Positions 24,872 to 34,508 of a stretch of DNA of 64,000 nucleotides are shown here, piece after piece. The stretch spans positions 124,001 to 188,000 of the forward strand of contig LVVQ01000001.1 of NCBI GenBank assembly GCA_006954405.1, written 5' to 3'. A model generated the notes under the pieces. That model did not search any database, had not been told where the DNA came from, and was given only the letters and a program-made list of their open reading frames with translations. The first letter of the stretch is position 1. Each line of letters starts with the position of its first letter. This DNA is from Candidatus Methanarcanum hacksteinii (GTDB taxonomy: Archaea; Thermoplasmatota; Thermoplasmata; Methanomassiliicoccales; Methanomethylophilaceae). Made by a program: the position numbers and the translations under genes.

Positions 24872-25969
24872 ATGCCCGGAGAAGACAACAACAGCACCCA
24901 AGGGAAATATGAGAACTATTTCCTGAGATCGTTCTGTGCATTCATCATCATTTGCATAACATTCGTTCACTTCGAACCATCATGGGTCGTATTGGATGAC
25001 ATCAGATTCTATCATCTCGTCGAAGGTGTCGGAAGATTCGCCATACCTGCATTCTTCATGGTATCCGGTTATTTCCTATTCTCGAAGGACGGACATTCGG
25101 AGAGGAGACTTGGTAAGAAACTGCTGCACATCGTCTATCTCATCATATTCATAAAGGTCCTCTATTTCATCATAGATTTGATCTGGCTCGGATGCGGCAT
25201 AGAACATTGGCACGACGGTGTCGTGGATTGGGAATATGTGCTGAGCGACACTATAACGGCAGAATGGAACACGATGCCCGTATGGTTCGCATACTGTCTC
25301 GCTCTCGTGTATGCATTCCATTGGATCCTTTACAAGAAGAATCTCAGTTTCAAGTACGCCATGTACATCGGATTGGCGTTCGTGATCGTCGATATGCTGT
25401 TATGCGAGGTTCTCCTCTTCTTCGGTGTCACCTTGATCTTCGGCCTGAGTACAGTCGGCCTCGGCGAGATAACCTATCCGTTCATAGGCATGCTATTCTT
25501 CTCCTTGGGTTACTACATACACAGATACAAGGACGAGATCGATTCCAAATTCAGCAATGAATCGCTGATATTGCTGTTCATAGCAGGATTCCTACTCTCG
25601 GTATTCGAGTTCATGTTCCTCTACACCTACTACAGAAATGGTGTCGGAAGCGCCAATCTCACCTTCGGATCGTTATTCCTCGCATTCTCGCTCTTCCTCG
25701 GTTCGTTCAGGCTCAAGGAGAATCAGTTGAGGAGCAGGTCGACGGAGTTCATGGGAAGGGAACTTCTCCCGTGGATGTATGGATTGTATATGGCATCCAT
25801 CCTCGTCACAAGGACATTCATAATGCCTGCGATCCCTATCGATGACCAAGCGATACTCGATCTGATAGGGTTGATATGCTCCATAGCATTGGATATCGGA
25901 ATATCCTATCTCTGGTGGTCATTCCTGAAGATGATCGTCACATCAAGGAAGAAAGCAGTGAAACAGTGA
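24872..25969 (+). CDS. Acyltransferase 3 family membrane protein
   Basis: A 365-residue protein with about ten membrane helices. Family features are an N-terminal 'RSFCAFIIICITFVHFE' helix carrying the catalytic-type His and 'IPAFFMVSGYFLFSK'. Acyltransferase 3 (OafA/WecH-like) proteins acylate surface sugars or other exported molecules. A TATA box (24836-24846) lies 27-31 bases before ATG 24872, so the longer frame from 24833 is rejected. The next gene starts 5 bases after its stop, which suggests an operon. Confidence 0.85.
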   Translation: MPGEDNNSTQGKYENYFLRSFCAFIIICITFVHFEPSWVVLDDIRFYHLVEGVGRFAIPAFFMVSGYFLFSKDGHSERRLGKKLLHIVYLIIFIKVLYFIIDLIWLGCGIEHWHDGVVDWEYVLSDTITAEWNTMPVWFAYCLALVYAFHWILYKKNLSFKYAMYIGLAFVIVDMLLCEVLLFFGVTLIFGLSTVGLGEITYPFIGMLFFSLGYYIHRYKDEIDSKFSNESLILLFIAGFLLSVFEFMFLYTYYRNGVGSANLTFGSLFLAFSLFLGSFRLKENQLRSRSTEFMGRELLPWMYGLYMASILVTRTFIMPAIPIDDQAILDLIGLICSIALDIGISYLWWSFLKMIVTSRKKAVKQ

Positions 25970-25973
25970 TCGA

Positions 25974-27578
25974 ATGAGGATCAAGGTAGTACTGATCGAC
26001 GGATACATAGACGATCCGGCAGCATTGGGTGTCCCACCATACATCTCGCCCATAGCAAGGGCGGTGGCAGGTGCCGCTATCGACGCGGGAGGTGATGTGG
26101 AATACATCACGATAGACATGATCCGCAAAGGACTGAAGATACCTGATGCTAAGGTCAGTGTCGTCATCTCTGGGAATACGGTACCGGGGAAGTACATACG
26201 CTCGATGCCTATGTCCCTCAAGGAGATCGAGAACCTTCTACCATCCCTCAAGGGATGGAAGTTGATCGGTGGATCGGCCGCGACGGCTGATGTCGCGAAG
26301 AGGTTCGATTTCGCGATAAGGAAGGACCTTGCCGCATCGCTGTATGATGGGATGACAGGTAAAGAGGTCGGGGAGAGATATCGTGATCTCGATGAATGGA
26401 ACAGATGGATGATCCTTGGTGCGGATATCGTGAAACAGCATCATGATTTCCCATATCCGTTGGTCGCAGAGATTGAATCATATAGAGGGTGTCATAGATA
26501 CGCCTCTGGCGGATGTTCATACTGCATAGAACCTCTGAAAGGAAAGCCGTTGATGCGTTCTCCGAAGGATATACTCGAGGAAGCAAGAAAGCTTAGAGAG
26601 CTAGGTGTGAGGAACATCCGCATCGGCGGACAGACGTGTATAATATCGTACGGTTCGAAAGATGACTCCGGAACGCCAAGACCCAATCCGGATGCGGTAT
26701 CGGAACTGTTCCATGGCCTGAAGGGCCTTGGATTCAAGACGATACATGTGGATAATGCCAACCCTGCTGTCATCTCCAGATATCCTGATGAGTCTGAAAT
26801 CATACTCAAGACACTTGTGGATTGTTGTACGCCAGGGAATGTGTTGGCATTGGGGATGGAATCGGCGGACATTAACGTCATAAGAGCCAACAATCTGAAC
26901 AGCACCCCCGAACAGGTACTGGATGCGATCAGGATGATCAACCGCATAGGCGGTCACCGCGGGGACAACGGGATGCCATGCCTATTGCCTGGATTGAACA
27001 TCATAGCCGGACTTGATGGTGAATCCAAAGCGACATATGATATGAACATGGAGTTCCTGCAAAGACTGATCGATGAGGGCCTCATCGTAAGGAGGATCAA
27101 CATAAGGCAGGTCCTTCCGATAAGGAAAGCATTCGATACGAAGGTCGACCCCAACAGGTTCAAGAAGTACAAACAGAGCATCAGGGAGTCCGTGGATCAT
27201 GTCATGCTTCAACGCATGGTACCCAAAGGTACCGTCCTCAAGGATGTGTTCATGGAGATACATGACGGCAACATCACGTTCGGAAGACAGATAGGCTCAT
27301 ACCCTCTGCTCATAGGTATACCATACAAGCTGGAATGTGGGAAATCATATGACATCATCATAACTGATTGGGGTTACAGATCCGTGACCGGACTCACATA
27401 TCCTTTCGACATAAACCACGAATCCATGAGCGCCATCGCATCGTTGCCATCCATAGGCAAGAAGAGATCCGCCACCATCGTGAGATACAGGCCCTACACA
27501 TCATACGACGATCTGTCAAGAGCGATAGATGACAAGAAGGTCATCGAAGGCCTCAAAGGACTGTTATCCTTCGAATAA
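25974..27578 (+). CDS. Radical SAM protein with C-terminal helix-hairpin-helix
   Basis: A 534-residue protein. The N-terminal 150 residues look like a Rossmann (B12-binding-like) domain starting I-K-V-V-L-I-D-G-Y. The radical SAM cluster is an atypical C-x7-C-x2-C: 'CHRYASGGCSYC' near residue 177, followed by 'NIRIGGQTCI' and 'LALGMESAD'. The C terminus has a helix-hairpin-helix ('ASLPSIGKKRSATIVRYRPY'), suggesting nucleic-acid binding. This is a conserved archaeal group related to YgiQ-like proteins; the reaction is not known to me. It precedes the primase gene priL. Confidence 0.8.
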   Translation: MRIKVVLIDGYIDDPAALGVPPYISPIARAVAGAAIDAGGDVEYITIDMIRKGLKIPDAKVSVVISGNTVPGKYIRSMPMSLKEIENLLPSLKGWKLIGGSAATADVAKRFDFAIRKDLAASLYDGMTGKEVGERYRDLDEWNRWMILGADIVKQHHDFPYPLVAEIESYRGCHRYASGGCSYCIEPLKGKPLMRSPKDILEEARKLRELGVRNIRIGGQTCIISYGSKDDSGTPRPNPDAVSELFHGLKGLGFKTIHVDNANPAVISRYPDESEIILKTLVDCCTPGNVLALGMESADINVIRANNLNSTPEQVLDAIRMINRIGGHRGDNGMPCLLPGLNIIAGLDGESKATYDMNMEFLQRLIDEGLIVRRINIRQVLPIRKAFDTKVDPNRFKKYKQSIRESVDHVMLQRMVPKGTVLKDVFMEIHDGNITFGRQIGSYPLLIGIPYKLECGKSYDIIITDWGYRSVTGLTYPFDINHESMSAIASLPSIGKKRSATIVRYRPYTSYDDLSRAIDDKKVIEGLKGLLSFE

Positions 27579-27583
27579 GATAG

Positions 27584-27593
27584 TTATTTTAGA
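27584..27593 (+). promoter_or_regulatory. TATA box of priL
   Basis: TTATTTTAGA, centred about 27 bases before ATG 27616. Confidence 0.5.
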
Positions 27594-27615
27594 TTAATAG
27601 GCGGTATGGGAGCAC

Positions 27616-28653
27616 ATGGATACGATCCTTGCCTCCAGATACCCATTCCTTGATGATGCATCCGATTTCGCATCAGAGCATGGCGTGGATATCGATATGC
27701 TGATCTCCTCCGATACTTTCGAGGAGGCCAGAAGAAGAGGCGTGGACAGACTGGAGAGTGCTATAGAGAACTCAGAGGTCAGTTACGTACCATTGACCAA
27801 CGATTATGAGAGATTGATGGAGGTCATGTCATATCCCTATGCGAGGATGATCGTATCTACGATCAACGATCGTTTCCTGACGAAGAGGTATGCCTTGGCT
27901 GAGGCTGTCAGGATGAATAAGCTCCTTGGAGAGGAATCTCAATCCACCGTACTGTCGATCGCAAGATCGCTTGGGGTGAACTCCACACTCGATGATGATA
28001 GGCTGAAGATGCATTTCTCGGACTACTTGAAATTCTCCACCAGGATCAAGAGTCCTGATTGGAAGTTGGTCAATCACGAGATCTACAAAGGATACGTCTT
28101 CCTTCCGCATGAGAAATTCGACCGTGTGTTGCAGAATGCGCTTCAAGACAAGATAGAGTCTGAACTGCCATTACCTATACCTGACAACATAGCGACCGCC
28201 ATAACCAAGGATGTCACCATAGTAAAGAAATCGATGGAAGTCATCAAGAATAAGTTTGAACCGAAGTTCTCGGGCGAATTGGTGAATGAACAACTCCCGC
28301 CATGCATCAGGACCTTGTTGGCCAATGCATTGCATGGAGTCAACCTCCCGCACAGCGGCAGGTTCGCTTTGGTATCGTTCCTTCACACGATCGGGATGAA
28401 CTCGGAACAGATCTTGGCATTGTTCTCACAATCACCTGACTTTGACGAATCAAAGTCAATCTATCAGATCAAGCACATAACCGGCGAACTGAACGGCACC
28501 GATGGGTACACCCCGCCGGAATGTCATACGATGAAATCCAACGGATTGTGCTACGATCCCGACAACCTCTGCAACAGCGGGAAGATGAATCATCCTCTCA
28601 CATACTACAGGATCAAGACGAATGCACCCATGCCGGAACAAAAGAAGGGTTGA
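27616..28653 (+). CDS. priL: DNA primase large subunit
   Basis: A 345-residue protein with the archaeal/eukaryotic PriL layout. The N-terminal helical part includes 'LTNDYERLMEVMSYPYARM'. The C-terminal 4Fe-4S domain has its four cysteines in 'PPCIRTLL', 'ECHTMKSNGLC' and 'DPDNLCNSGKMNHPLTYY', a near-invariant signature. With PriS it makes RNA primers for replication. A TATA box puts the transcription start on the ATG. The peptidase gene starts 3 bases after its stop. Confidence 0.95.
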   Translation: MDTILASRYPFLDDASDFASEHGVDIDMLISSDTFEEARRRGVDRLESAIENSEVSYVPLTNDYERLMEVMSYPYARMIVSTINDRFLTKRYALAEAVRMNKLLGEESQSTVLSIARSLGVNSTLDDDRLKMHFSDYLKFSTRIKSPDWKLVNHEIYKGYVFLPHEKFDRVLQNALQDKIESELPLPIPDNIATAITKDVTIVKKSMEVIKNKFEPKFSGELVNEQLPPCIRTLLANALHGVNLPHSGRFALVSFLHTIGMNSEQILALFSQSPDFDESKSIYQIKHITGELNGTDGYTPPECHTMKSNGLCYDPDNLCNSGKMNHPLTYYRIKTNAPMPEQKKG

Positions 28654-28655
28654 TC

Positions 28656-30029
28656 ATGGACATATTGGAACGTTTCATGGACATCACCAAGGTACCAAGG
28701 CCCTCAGGACATCTTGGACAGATACAGAATTATCTTCTTGATTTCGCTGAATCGCGTGGAATCGAACACGATATCGATGATCATGGCAACATACACATGA
28801 TCCGTCCCGGAGATACGGGATTCGTCGCATTGCAGGGCCACCAGGATATGGTAGCATCCAAAAGTCCTCACAAGACATTCGATTTTACAAGACAATCAAT
28901 AGATGCACGGATCGATGGTGGCAGGGTGACCGCGGAAGGCACCACACTCGGTGCAGACAACGGTGTCGGCATAGCTATCATGCTCAACGCCCTTGATTCA
29001 GAAGAATTGAAGGATATTTCTCTAGAATGTCTGTTCACGTCCGATGAGGAGATAGGACTCATAGGCGCCAAAGGCCTGGAAGATAACATCCTGTCATCGG
29101 AATATCTTATCAATCTTGACATGGAGGATGAACGCAAGATCACCGTCGGATGCGCTGGTGCATCCAATATAATCGCAAGGTTCCCTTATGAGAATGCTAC
29201 GACCAACGGCCAATGGTGGAGGCTCAAGGTATCCGGTCTGCTGTCAGGACATTCGTCGATGGCAGGTCTTGGAAGAGCGAATGCGATCAAACTCACGTCA
29301 GAATATCTGAAAAGATTGGACAACGTCAGACTATCCTCCATCGATGGAGGTACATTCAACAACGTCATACCGATGGAATGTGAGACCACATTCTCCACCA
29401 CAGATACGTTCCAATACAGCAAGCTCAAGTTGTATGAGGAGGAGACATCCGCAAGATATCGCGACACCGAACCGGAGATCTCATTCACATTGGAACCTAT
29501 AGAAGAACCCGAATCCGCACTCAGTACGGTGATGACGAACAGGGTAATCACATCGTTGAACGAATATCCATACAATCTTTTCGAAAGCGGAAACATAGGG
29601 ACTATGGCCTCATCCAATCTTGGGATCATCAGAACGGATGGGTGCGTAGAGATCACATCCATGATGAGAGGGGCTACCGACGATCTCATCGATAGATATT
29701 CGAAGAAGATCGCCGAGACGTTCGTAAGGAACGGCGCTAACGTGACCGTGGACAAACTGTTCCCGCCGTGGCATGAACCTGAAGGTTCAGAACTTCAAAA
29801 GATATCTGTGGATGTCTACAAAGAGATGTTCGATCGCGAGCCCATACTCGAGATAACTCACGGAGGATTGGAATGCGGCATCATAAGGAACAAATGCCCG
29901 GATATCCAAGCCATAGCGATCGGCCCGAACATGGGCGGAGTGCATACGCCGGATGAATATCTGGAGATAGAATCGCTGAGAAGAACTGAGAGATACGTGT
30001 TCGAATTGGTGAAGAGATTGTCAGGATGA
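28656..30029 (+). CDS. M20C-family aminoacyl-histidine dipeptidase (PepD-like)
   Basis: A protein of about 457 residues. It shows the PepD/M20C pattern: 'FMDITKVPRPSGHLGQ' at the N terminus, 'ALQGHQDMVASKSP' with the metal-binding His-x-Asp, 'LGADNGVGIAIML', 'LFTSDEEIGLIGAKGL', and a C-terminal 'ITHGGLECGII' plus 'GPNMGGVHTPDE'. It would hydrolyse dipeptides in the cytoplasm using two metal ions. ATG 28656 follows GGGTTGATC; the longer frame from 28521 overlaps priL and is rejected. Confidence 0.93.
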   Translation: MDILERFMDITKVPRPSGHLGQIQNYLLDFAESRGIEHDIDDHGNIHMIRPGDTGFVALQGHQDMVASKSPHKTFDFTRQSIDARIDGGRVTAEGTTLGADNGVGIAIMLNALDSEELKDISLECLFTSDEEIGLIGAKGLEDNILSSEYLINLDMEDERKITVGCAGASNIIARFPYENATTNGQWWRLKVSGLLSGHSSMAGLGRANAIKLTSEYLKRLDNVRLSSIDGGTFNNVIPMECETTFSTTDTFQYSKLKLYEEETSARYRDTEPEISFTLEPIEEPESALSTVMTNRVITSLNEYPYNLFESGNIGTMASSNLGIIRTDGCVEITSMMRGATDDLIDRYSKKIAETFVRNGANVTVDKLFPPWHEPEGSELQKISVDVYKEMFDREPILEITHGGLECGIIRNKCPDIQAIAIGPNMGGVHTPDEYLEIESLRRTERYVFELVKRLSG

Positions 30030-30560
30030 TCAGAACCATTCGTCCATCCTGTCGCTCCAATTCACAGTGCCTGGCTCTGTTCCATCTGCATCTCCATTCA
30101 ATATAGAGATTATCTTAGAGGCTACCTCTTCCGGTGTCAGATGCGTGCAATCAATCTCGTACGTAGGTATCCCGGATTCAACGGATTCGTAGAGGATCAC
30201 ATCCAGTATCTCCGTCTGGACGTTCTCATCGATCTTCTTGTCATCATATCCTCTTGCTTTGAGCCTATCGTGTATCACTCTTGGATCACACCTTAGAACG
30301 ATGATAAGATCGACATCGATGAAGTGCGACAGATGTCCATCGATGAATACCGTACCCTCCATATCCTCTGACATCACGGATTCGTTGAGCTTCTCGACAT
30401 CCACATCGTATGAACCTGCATCATCATCGAACTCCTCGAATAGATCGTGATCCTCCGCATAGGAATGGATATCGATCACACGATATGTCCTCCTAAGGAT
30501 GGAGGATACGGTGCTCTTGCCCACACCAGGCGTACCTGTGATCGCCACGAGCATGTTCAC
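30030..30560 (-). CDS. Adenylate kinase, AK6/Fap7 type
   Basis: A 176-residue P-loop kinase with G-T-P-G-V-G-K-S-T near residues 9-17, 'VFIDGHLSHF' and 'VIVLRCDPRVIHDRLKARGY', which is the AK6/Fap7 subfamily pattern. Relatives act as adenylate kinases and in 18S/16S rRNA processing. Its start overlaps the PfkB kinase stop by 4 bases, and the SAH hydrolase lies upstream of that. The order suggests that AMP made from adenosine is raised to ADP. It converges head to tail with the peptidase with no gap. Confidence 0.9.
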   Translation of the reverse strand: MNMLVAITGTPGVGKSTVSSILRRTYRVIDIHSYAEDHDLFEEFDDDAGSYDVDVEKLNESVMSEDMEGTVFIDGHLSHFIDVDLIIVLRCDPRVIHDRLKARGYDDKKIDENVQTEILDVILYESVESGIPTYEIDCTHLTPEEVASKIISILNGDADGTEPGTVNWSDRMDEWF

Positions 30561-31474
30561 AACCTCGCGAGATACCTGTCAGCACGTTCCATGACTTGGT
30601 CCCATGTGGGCGTGTTGGTGAGCGCACCTGTCTTCTCGACGGTGAACGAAGCTACCGTTGAAGCTACAACCACGGATTCCTCTATCGACATGCCATGATA
30701 TTGGCCTGCATAGAATCCTGCTCTGAATGAGTCTCCAGCACCTGTGGCATCTATGACCTTCTCAGCCTCCACGATCGGGAAATGTATGGGTTCGCCATCG
30801 AGATACAGATCGCATCCCTCGCTGCCTTTGGTGCATAGTATGAATGGATACCTCACCTGCTCGAACAGATCGGTACCGAGATACCTCTTCACCGATTCAG
30901 CCTCGAATCTATTACAGAACATCATGTCGGAGACTGCCATCGCATCCGCAAGCAATCTCTCATTCCATATCCTGTGGATCTCCTGTGCGGGATCTATCGC
31001 TATCACGCATCCGCTCGGTCTCAATTCCTTCATGATACGTATGTGATATTCCGGCTCGCCTGTACAGAAATGAACAAACTTCGATTGTTTTCCATTCTTC
31101 AATAGATCCATACCGATCTTTGATGCATATCCGTGCGGACCCTGGAAGAATAGGACCTTCTGATTGAGATCGTGATCGTTTATCACGATCGCAGTGGATG
31201 TGTCATAACCATCCACCTTCACGACCTCGTCCATGATGAGGCCGCTCGATGCCATCAGATCCTCATACTTCTTCGGGAAATCGTTGCCGACGAACGCACA
31301 TATAGCCGTTGGTACTCCCAATCTTGCTGCTGTCACGGCGACATTCGCCGCCGTTCCACCCAAGCTCGTCTGTTTATTGGTCACATCCACGGATGTGTTC
31401 ATACGCGGGAATTCATCCACACTCACTATCTGATCAAGAGATATATGGCCGTAGACCGTTAGGAATGGATTCAT
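30557..31474 (-). CDS. PfkB-family kinase, probable nucleoside kinase
   Basis: A 305-residue ribokinase-fold protein. It has 'GGTAANVAVTAARLG' near residue 45 and the C-terminal anion-hole motif 'DATGAGDSFRAGFYAG' with the catalytic Asp. ATG 31474 is selected because GGAAGGT precedes it and it forms an ATGA overlap with the SAH hydrolase stop. The substrate is not readable from sequence alone, but coupling to SAH hydrolase favours adenosine, as in archaeal PfkB nucleoside kinases. A ribokinase role remains possible. Confidence 0.85.
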   Translation of the reverse strand: MNPFLTVYGHISLDQIVSVDEFPRMNTSVDVTNKQTSLGGTAANVAVTAARLGVPTAICAFVGNDFPKKYEDLMASSGLIMDEVVKVDGYDTSTAIVINDHDLNQKVLFFQGPHGYASKIGMDLLKNGKQSKFVHFCTGEPEYHIRIMKELRPSGCVIAIDPAQEIHRIWNERLLADAMAVSDMMFCNRFEAESVKRYLGTDLFEQVRYPFILCTKGSEGCDLYLDGEPIHFPIVEAEKVIDATGAGDSFRAGFYAGQYHGMSIEESVVVASTVASFTVEKTGALTNTPTWDQVMERADRYLARL

Positions 31475-32712
31475 GTACCTTCCTGCCACCCTGTGATATA
31501 ACTCCTCTGCTCATCCGAGAGGGAGTCTATCCTCACACCCATGGCCTTGAGTTTGTGCTCAGCGATCGTGACGTCTATATTCGACGGCACAGTGTGTACG
31601 CCATTTTCCATCTTCTCATGATTCTTCACGAGATATTCCAATGAGAGTGCCTGTACTGCGAAACTCATGTCCATGATCTCTGCGGGATGCCCCTGACCTG
31701 CCGCAAGATTCATGAGACGACCTTCTCCGATCAAGAACAACTTCTTCCCATCGATATCATACTCATCGACGAACTCACGTACCCTGACGACACTCTTTGC
31801 CATGGATTCGAGATCCTTCTTGCTGATCTCATTGTCGAAGTGACCGACGTTCCCCATGATGCATCCGTCCTTCATGACCTTGAGATGCTCCTTGGTGATG
31901 ATGTCCTTGCATCCGGTCACAGTCATGATTATGTCCGCCACCTTCACAGCATCTATCATAGGCATGACCTCGAACCCGTCCATCTTGGCCTCTATCGCCC
32001 TTATCGGATCCACTTCCGTCACGATGACCGATGCTCCGAGCCCTTTGGCCCTCATCGCCACACCTTTACCGCACCAACCATACCCTGCCACGACCAGGCG
32101 CTTGCCCGAAACCATGAGGTTTGTCGCATTCATCCATCCGTCGAATGCTGATTGTCCTGTACCGTATCTGTTGTCGAAGAGGAACTTCATCTTGGCATCG
32201 TTCACCGCCATGACCGGGAATTTCAATTCTCCGTCATTTGCCATGGCTCTGAGGCGTATTATCCCTGTCGTGGTCTCCTCGTTAGCGCCTTTGATGTTAG
32301 GCAACAGCTCCTTCCTCTTGGTGTGTACCATAGCGATGAGGTCCGCACCGTCATCTATGATGTAATCTGGCCCCATATCGAGTACAGCGTTCAGGTGTTC
32401 GTAGTATTCCTCCTGCGATTCACCTTTCTTAGCGTAGACCTCCAGTCCATACTTCTCACGGAGCGCCAATGCTACCGAATCATCTGTGGACAAGGGGTTG
32501 CAACTTGCGAGACGCACATGCGCACCAGCCTCTGCTAATGTTATGGCCAGGATACCTGTCTTGGCCTCTGTATGAAGGGCCATGGAGACCTTGAGTCCTT
32601 TGAGTGGCTGCTCTCTCTTGAAACGCTCCCTTATCTGTTGGAGCACGGGCGTATGCATCTCGGCCCAGTGAAGCCTCAGGATGCCTTTCTCGAGAAGTTC
32701 GTTATCGATCAT
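31471..32712 (-). CDS. ahcY: Adenosylhomocysteinase (SAH hydrolase)
   Basis: A 413-residue protein with the SAH hydrolase hallmarks 'LHTEAKTG', 'NEETTTGIIRL', 'DNRYGTGQSAFDGW', the NAD-binding 'VVAGYGWCGKGVAM', and 'NVGHFDNEI'. It cleaves S-adenosylhomocysteine to adenosine and homocysteine. Some archaeal relatives act on S-inosylhomocysteine instead, which cannot be excluded. It is the first gene of a three-gene operon with a PfkB kinase and AK6. Confidence 0.95.
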   Translation of the reverse strand: MIDNELLEKGILRLHWAEMHTPVLQQIRERFKREQPLKGLKVSMALHTEAKTGILAITLAEAGAHVRLASCNPLSTDDSVALALREKYGLEVYAKKGESQEEYYEHLNAVLDMGPDYIIDDGADLIAMVHTKRKELLPNIKGANEETTTGIIRLRAMANDGELKFPVMAVNDAKMKFLFDNRYGTGQSAFDGWMNATNLMVSGKRLVVAGYGWCGKGVAMRAKGLGASVIVTEVDPIRAIEAKMDGFEVMPMIDAVKVADIIMTVTGCKDIITKEHLKVMKDGCIMGNVGHFDNEISKKDLESMAKSVVRVREFVDEYDIDGKKLFLIGEGRLMNLAAGQGHPAEIMDMSFAVQALSLEYLVKNHEKMENGVHTVPSNIDVTIAEHKLKAMGVRIDSLSDEQRSYITGWQEGT

Positions 32713-32753
32713 GATGACGCCATGAACGAATGCAGATAGTTAATTGTTCTGAG

Positions 32754-33494
32754 TTAGCAACTGCTCTCGAGATATGATGATATCTCCTTCAAGAGTTCCT
32801 TCCTGTTCCTGTCGCTATCATATGATGAGATGACCCTATCGATCTCCTTCTCATCTCCTCTGAGCTCATCGATGAAACGTATGATGTTCTCCAAAGCGCG
32901 AGTCAGTTCATCGGAGATCGGTACCGTGGCCGTCTTTGATGTCCTCGAGATCGGATTGATATCTATGGAGATGACGACCTTGCCCATTCTCACCAATGCC
33001 TCTGCCCTGTCTCCATCCTCTATGGGAACGAGTATCGTATCACAATCATACAACGTCTTAGAACACAACGCACGATCATGGTTCAATCCTGGGATCCTTT
33101 CTTCAGGGACCCTTCCGAGCACCTCTTTGCACCCTTGTGATTCCATGTAGCTTATCAACAGCTCCATACGTTCCTCTGTGCGATGGAATATATTGATCTC
33201 CAATGGAGCCGGTATCGATTCTGACAATTTGATCAGATTCTTGGCATCCAATGCGGCTGCGTTACCGTTCACACATACCAATGGCCTCTTCGCTCTGAGG
33301 AGATATGCAGCAGCGACCTTCTCGGCCTCCAATGACGGTGGCAGTGTCCTCTCACCCATGAGATAGTCGAATGCCTCTCCTCTCCCATGCGATATGAGGC
33401 CGGTCGGATTGACCAGACCTTTCTCCACAGCCTCGGCCAATTGTTCTCTAACCATCAGTGATTTGTATCTTGGATGATCCTTTGGAATGCTCAC
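32754..33494 (-). CDS. 4-phosphopantoate-beta-alanine ligase
   Basis: A 246-residue protein of the archaeal phosphopantothenate synthetase family (former DUF137). Recognisable patterns are the start 'IPKDHPRYKSLMVREQL', 'GLISHGRGEAFDYL', 'VCVNGNAAAL' and 'SIDINPISRTSKTATVPI'. It makes 4-phosphopantothenate from phosphopantoate and beta-alanine in archaeal CoA biosynthesis. The partner pantoate kinase is not in the window. Confidence 0.93.
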   Translation of the reverse strand: MSIPKDHPRYKSLMVREQLAEAVEKGLVNPTGLISHGRGEAFDYLMGERTLPPSLEAEKVAAAYLLRAKRPLVCVNGNAAALDAKNLIKLSESIPAPLEINIFHRTEERMELLISYMESQGCKEVLGRVPEERIPGLNHDRALCSKTLYDCDTILVPIEDGDRAEALVRMGKVVISIDINPISRTSKTATVPISDELTRALENIIRFIDELRGDEKEIDRVISSYDSDRNRKELLKEISSYLESSC

Positions 33495-33560
33495 AATCCA
33501 CGTAACCCTGAACTATCCTAAATCACTATCCATCGAAATCAAGATGAAAAGACTCCGATG

Positions 33561-33570
33561 GGAATATATC
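33561..33570 (+). promoter_or_regulatory. TATA box of trmJ-like gene
   Basis: GGAATATATC, centred about 26 bases before the ATG-ATG pair at 33591. It decides the start over the longer frame at 33558. Confidence 0.55.
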
Positions 33571-33590
33571 TCAGCTACAATTACCGACAG

Positions 33591-34313
33591 ATGATGACGG
33601 ATATCCGCATAATCCTCGTTGCACCGAAATTCGAAGGGAACATCGGGGCCATAGCTAGATCTATGGCCAATTTCGATATCAGCGAACTGTATCTCGTACA
33701 CCCATGTCCCATAGGCGATGATGCCTACAGGAGGGCTAAGCACGGAGCGGACATCCTTGATAATGCGAAGATCGTCGACAGCATCGAGGAGGCTTTGGAA
33801 GGTTGCTTCCTCGTCGCAGGAACATCTGGTGTCGCATCCAAGGGAGAGAACAATTACGTCAGGATCCCTGTGTCCGCACATGATTTCGCTGAGAAGGTGA
33901 GGGATTATCCGGAGAAGATCGCGTTGATCTTCGGAAGGGAAGATATCGGATTGTTGCAAGATGAGCTTGCAAGATGTGACATATTGGTGCACGTTCCAAC
34001 GAGCGACATATACCCCATCCTGAATCTGTCCCATGCGGCCACGATCGTCATGTATGAATTGTTCGGAAAGACCATCGATGCCCCTGAACCTGCGGATCAT
34101 GTAGAGAAGGAAAGATTGTTCTCATTCTTCGATGATCTGTTGGATAACATAGACTACCCTGAACAGAGGAAAGAATACACATCCGCGATGTTCAGAAGGA
34201 TGATCGGACGTGCCGTACTCACCAAGTACGAATACAACACATTGATGGGAGTATTCGGAGATTCATCCAGATTGATCACTGGGAAGCTCAGTTACCCCAG
34301 TCAGAAGAAGTAG
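33591..34313 (+). CDS. TrmJ-like tRNA 2'-O-methyltransferase (SPOUT)
   Basis: A protein of about 240 residues in the SPOUT/TrmH superfamily. It has 'ILVAPKFEGNIGAIARSMANF' at the N terminus, 'LIFGREDIGLLQDEL' and 'NLSHAATIVMYELF', which form the knotted SAM-binding site. A C-terminal helical extension is typical of TrmJ, which methylates ribose at tRNA position 32. The transcript is predicted to be leaderless. Substrate position is inferred from family. Confidence 0.9.
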   Translation: MMTDIRIILVAPKFEGNIGAIARSMANFDISELYLVHPCPIGDDAYRRAKHGADILDNAKIVDSIEEALEGCFLVAGTSGVASKGENNYVRIPVSAHDFAEKVRDYPEKIALIFGREDIGLLQDELARCDILVHVPTSDIYPILNLSHAATIVMYELFGKTIDAPEPADHVEKERLFSFFDDLLDNIDYPEQRKEYTSAMFRRMIGRAVLTKYEYNTLMGVFGDSSRLITGKLSYPSQKK

Positions 34314-34467
34314 ATGTCATTTGAATGATGGAAATAATCCATCAGGCACCTATTTCTCGCTATTGATTTTGAAATGATATCTGTTTTTGATGTCGATATC
34401 TGCTGCGTTATAACGACAAAGTATCGATTTCTCTTGAAATAATACCCCGAGTCGGTCCGATCGTAGT

Positions 34468-34498
34468 CAGTAATACTAATATTTAATTAGTATTACTG
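34468..34498. promoter_or_regulatory. 13-bp perfect palindrome covering a TATA box
   Basis: CAGTAATACTAAT (34468-34480) and its exact reverse complement (34486-34498) flank ATTTA. The central 'AATATTTAATTA' is the only TATA-like element, about 26 bases before ATG 34509. A protein bound here would block TBP/TFB, so it is a likely repressor operator. Confidence 0.65.
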
Positions 34499-34508
34499 AA
34501 ATTACTAA

